64,000 bases of DNA, from positions 1-64,000 of the forward strand of contig BPJU01000019.1 in NCBI GenBank assembly GCA_026004775.1. Direction: 5' to 3'. Under the pieces are notes generated by a model. That model was not told the origin of the DNA. It did no database searches and saw only the letters and a program-made list of their open reading frames with translations. The position numbers were made by a program, and so were the translations under genes. This document shows, one piece after another, positions 61,639 to 64,000 of this stretch (position 1 is its first letter; each line of letters begins with the position of its first letter). This DNA comes from Pirellulaceae bacterium (GTDB taxonomy: Bacteria; Planctomycetota; Planctomycetia; Pirellulales; Pirellulaceae).

Positions 61639-63399
61639 CTAACTTGTGTCCGGCGGCGGCCTCGCATCGGCCTCCGCCGAGCTTCCTTCAGCCTGGGCCC
61701 TCAGCATCGCCCGCCGCCGAGCCACCCACTCGCGCAAGCCCAATAACTCCTGAGCCCCACGCACCAGGTCCACCCGCCACAACTCGCCAGCCTCCACAAT
61801 CCGGCTGATCGTCAACTTCACTCGAGCCAACGCCCCTCGTAGCTCCGCCATCCGTTCCTCACTCACCCCCAACAGCTCAGCCACCTCGTCGGCCAACTCC
61901 TCCGGTGTCTGCCGAGCCGCCAACAACCGATCGGCCCACCTCGCTCGATCTTCCTCCCCGAACAAGCCCGGCACCCGACCCACACGCGCACACTCGGTAA
62001 GCCACTCGATCAGCTTCTGCCGAGACCTTTGAAGCTGTTGCTCGTCCAAAGCTCCCATCCTGAACTGCCGCTGGCCCTGCCTCCACTCGTCATACCGCTT
62101 CTTGTCAAACACCACGTCCTGGTCCTCTGGCTTGATCTGCCGCCATGCACACCAGGTCGTCCCCACCAACCGCACAAGCTCAGCCCACTCCACTTCGTCG
62201 ATCGGCCCAATCCCAAGAGCATGCTGCCAGGAGACGCCCTCGCCCATCTCACTGCTGTACCTGCGGCAGTCCACCGGACCCAGCTTGATGGGCGGCACCG
62301 GAAATTTTCGTCGTTCATCACGCTCGGCTTCCTGCCTGCCAGCCGCGCCACGGGAAGTCTTATTACGAGAACCTCGCAACTCCGCTCGCGCTTGCCCACC
62401 TCCCGAACGAGATGGCACTTGCCCACCTGGCGAAGCAGCCACCGTTTCTTCAGTAGGAGCACCCGACGCCGCCGCTTCGTCAAACGATGTTTCCGAGTTA
62501 CCCGGCACCTGGCCACCTGCCGCCGGAGCCTCCGTTTGTTCAACAGCCGAAGGTTCAGCGGTTGTCTCGTCGGACAAGTCGGCCTCTTCGGTTAGCTCGC
62601 CATCATCGATATCCCCATCCACTACCCGCTGCATGCCCTCTCTGAGCAATCGAAAAGCTCTGCCCAACGAGGCACGCACCTCTTCGCTTAACTGAGGCGT
62701 ATCGGCCAGCGTTTCCTCGGTGACCTCCACACCGCACACCTGGATCGCATAGACCAGCCGGCACCACCCAGAACCATGGTGCGGCTGCTCCAAGACCGGC
62801 ACCATCCGCACCGCCACCGGGTGTGCGTCGATCAGCATGTTCATCGTCACCGAATCCGCCGGGCTCTTCTCCGGAGTGCCAGAAAACCGCTCGGACCAAA
62901 AGCACCCGCGCACACCGTCTTCACGGTTAAAGTGAAAAGCCGAAGTCTGTTTGATAAGCTTCATGAACAGCGATACGGACGAGAGCCTCTTCCGCATTTC
63001 TTTCTGGAACTTTTGGTCTTCCAGCAGCACCGCTGGAGGATTTCTCTTCCACCGGCATTCAATACCGTTCTCTTTGCAATACTCTTTGACCAGTTTGCGA
63101 AGTCCCTTCCAGGCTCGCTGGAGCACTTCCTCGTTCGACCAGCTTTTTACCCAATCGGGTCGTAGCTGCAAGCTGATCAGAATCGCCTCGGGCAGTATCG
63201 TGCAGGAATAGACTACCAGGCCGAAGACGCTGGCGTAGTGCACCACCTTTTCGAACAAGAAGAGTGGCCGGTCGATGCGCTCGTCTACTCGTGATGGGTC
63301 TCGCCGGATAAGCCCCTCTTGGCGCACGCAGGTCGAGCCGCACACCAGGCGGACCACGTCACCCGTCGAAAAAACGTCGCAGCGTCGTGGCCGAGCCAT
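61639..63399 (-). CDS. REP-associated transposase-like protein without catalytic residues
   Basis: 586 residues from ATG 63399, with a strong AAGGAGG site; the frame is open to 63558. Residues 1-200 match planctomycete Y1/RAYT-type transposases: KVVHYASVFGLVVYSCTILP, LQLRPDWVKSWSNEEVLQRA, RKRLSSVSLFMKLIKQTSAF and HFNREDGVRGCFWSERFSG. At the HUH motif (usually NHLH) residues 70-75 read PEAILI, and the AYVDLNPIRA block with the catalytic Tyr reads MLIDAHPVAV. Both histidines and the tyrosine are lost. A long Ala/Glu/Gly-rich linker and a ~180-residue C-terminal domain (KFPVPPIKLGPVDCRRYSSE onward) are extra. It borders a REP-like repeat field, so it may be a domesticated repeat-binding protein. 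Confidence 0.8.
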   Translation of the reverse strand: MARPRRCDVFSTGDVVRLVCGSTCVRQEGLIRRDPSRVDERIDRPLFLFEKVVHYASVFGLVVYSCTILPEAILISLQLRPDWVKSWSNEEVLQRAWKGLRKLVKEYCKENGIECRWKRNPPAVLLEDQKFQKEMRKRLSSVSLFMKLIKQTSAFHFNREDGVRGCFWSERFSGTPEKSPADSVTMNMLIDAHPVAVRMVPVLEQPHHGSGWCRLVYAIQVCGVEVTEETLADTPQLSEEVRASLGRAFRLLREGMQRVVDGDIDDGELTEEADLSDETTAEPSAVEQTEAPAAGGQVPGNSETSFDEAAASGAPTEETVAASPGGQVPSRSGGGQARAELRGSRNKTSRGAAGRQEAERDERRKFPVPPIKLGPVDCRRYSSEMGEGVSWQHALGIGPIDEVEWAELVRLVGTTWCAWRQIKPEDQDVVFDKKRYDEWRQGQRQFRMGALDEQQLQRSRQKLIEWLTECARVGRVPGLFGEEDRARWADRLLAARQTPEELADEVAELLGVSEERMAELRGALARVKLTISRIVEAGELWRVDLVRGAQELLGLREWVARRRAMLRAQAEGSSAEADARPPPDTS

Positions 63400-64000
63400 C
63401 CGTGGTTCCTCCTTGAATGGCGCGAGATTCCCTGTGCCTTTGTCTGCGGCTACTCGATGCGTGCCCGCAATCGAGCGCCGCCATTCCAAGCAGCGTAGCA
63501 AATTTTCGGAAAAACTAGAACCTATGTGGCCTTGTTTTGTATGCCATACGGGTGGCACACCATGCCCGACTTTTTTAAAAAATCGAGGGTGACGGCGGTT
63601 GCGCGTACCTCAGGCTGGCCGAAGTGAAGACGGTTGGTGTGTTCGTATAGGCTACGCGGTGAGGACGTACTTGACGGGCAAACCAGTACGCGGAAGTGGC
63701 GAAGCGACTTGTAGGGCTAACCGTGACAGAACGGCACCTTGAGGCTTCCGCTGAATGGGGTGGATCGCAAAACGTGTAGTGTCACGCGGGCCGGGAATGT
63801 TGTGTACTTATCACCGGCCGTTAGATACTCGATCGGTGGGCAGTTCCGACTAAGAAGCGGCCGAAGCTGTGCGGTGATCCTGGAACGACTCATTCGAAAA
63901 CGGGGTATCGGGGGTCTCACTGCACCTTACCTCCGTTTGACACCGCAACGGCGTTCGGATAATATTGGGTTAGTGAGGGGAGTGTTTGGAGAGTTAGTTG
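63400..64000. other. Right end of the window, no supported gene
   Basis: 601 bp upstream of the transposase-like gene. Short minus-strand frames (63717-63920) have no ribosome binding site or family match. No tRNA or repeat was recognised; the sequence runs to the window edge. Confidence 0.4.

Overview
The window looks like a chromosomal segment of a planctomycete, most likely of the Pirellulales type, possibly from a metagenome assembly. The evidence is a DUF1559 prepilin-like protein with an H-X9-DG C-terminus, a Tat-exported Gfo/Idh/MocA oxidoreductase beside a sugar phosphate isomerase/epimerase, DUF1573, NPCBM and BON proteins, large MoxR/DUF58/BatA operons, high GC, and a tRNA-Ile/tRNA-Ala pair that is not inside an rRNA operon. 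No rRNA gene and no CRISPR array was seen.

Left part (0-16.5 kb, mostly plus strand). An export cluster comes first: a membrane-anchored LolA-like protein, a 14-cysteine secreted mini-protein, a second LolA-like protein, a stand-alone C39-like peptidase and a DUF1573 protein, the last three overlapping. A surface-glycan set follows: two GT-C membrane glycosyltransferases, two GT2 enzymes, a DUF1559 pseudopilin, a sulfotransferase and a WbqC-like protein. A D-2-hydroxyacid dehydrogenase converges on it.

16.6-23.3 kb. A minus-strand TIGR04255 gene with two unknown followers, then plus-strand DoxX, Gfo/Idh/MocA oxidoreductase, sugar phosphate isomerase/epimerase and a small membrane protein.

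23.5-42.2 kb (minus strand). One probable 18.7-kb operon runs moxR, DUF58, BatA-like VWA, second VWA protein, DUF4175-like coiled-coil protein, GQQ-repeat protein, unknown exported protein, NPCBM protein and three tandem HtrA-like genes. Only the first HtrA has an intact His-Asp-Ser triad. The other two have lost all three residues, and the last also carries a hydrolase-like domain without its nucleophile. It looks like an envelope quality-control or chaperone machine built on one active protease and two pseudoproteases.

42.6-48.2 kb. A lipoprotein, a double-BON protein, a small membrane protein and a TlpA-like thioredoxin with EF-hand-like repeats, then tRNA-Ile(GAT).

48.2-56.0 kb. A 7.8-kb integrative element sits in the 3' end of tRNA-Ile, bounded by a 23-bp direct repeat. 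It carries integrase, two zinc-ribbon proteins, an AAA ATPase, a CHC2/Toprim primase, an excisionase-like HTH protein, a second HTH protein and a cluster of inverted repeats, but no capsid or conjugation genes, so it resembles a phage-satellite-like element. Four of its genes carry single-base frameshifts, mostly at short homopolymers, while surrounding host genes are intact.

56.0-64.0 kb. tRNA-Ala(TGC), then exbB-exbD and a membrane protein with a terpenoid-cyclase-like toroid. A 1.8-kb repeat-rich intergenic region with REP-like hairpins and three imperfect modules lies next to a gene for a REP-associated transposase-like protein that lacks its catalytic His and Tyr residues.
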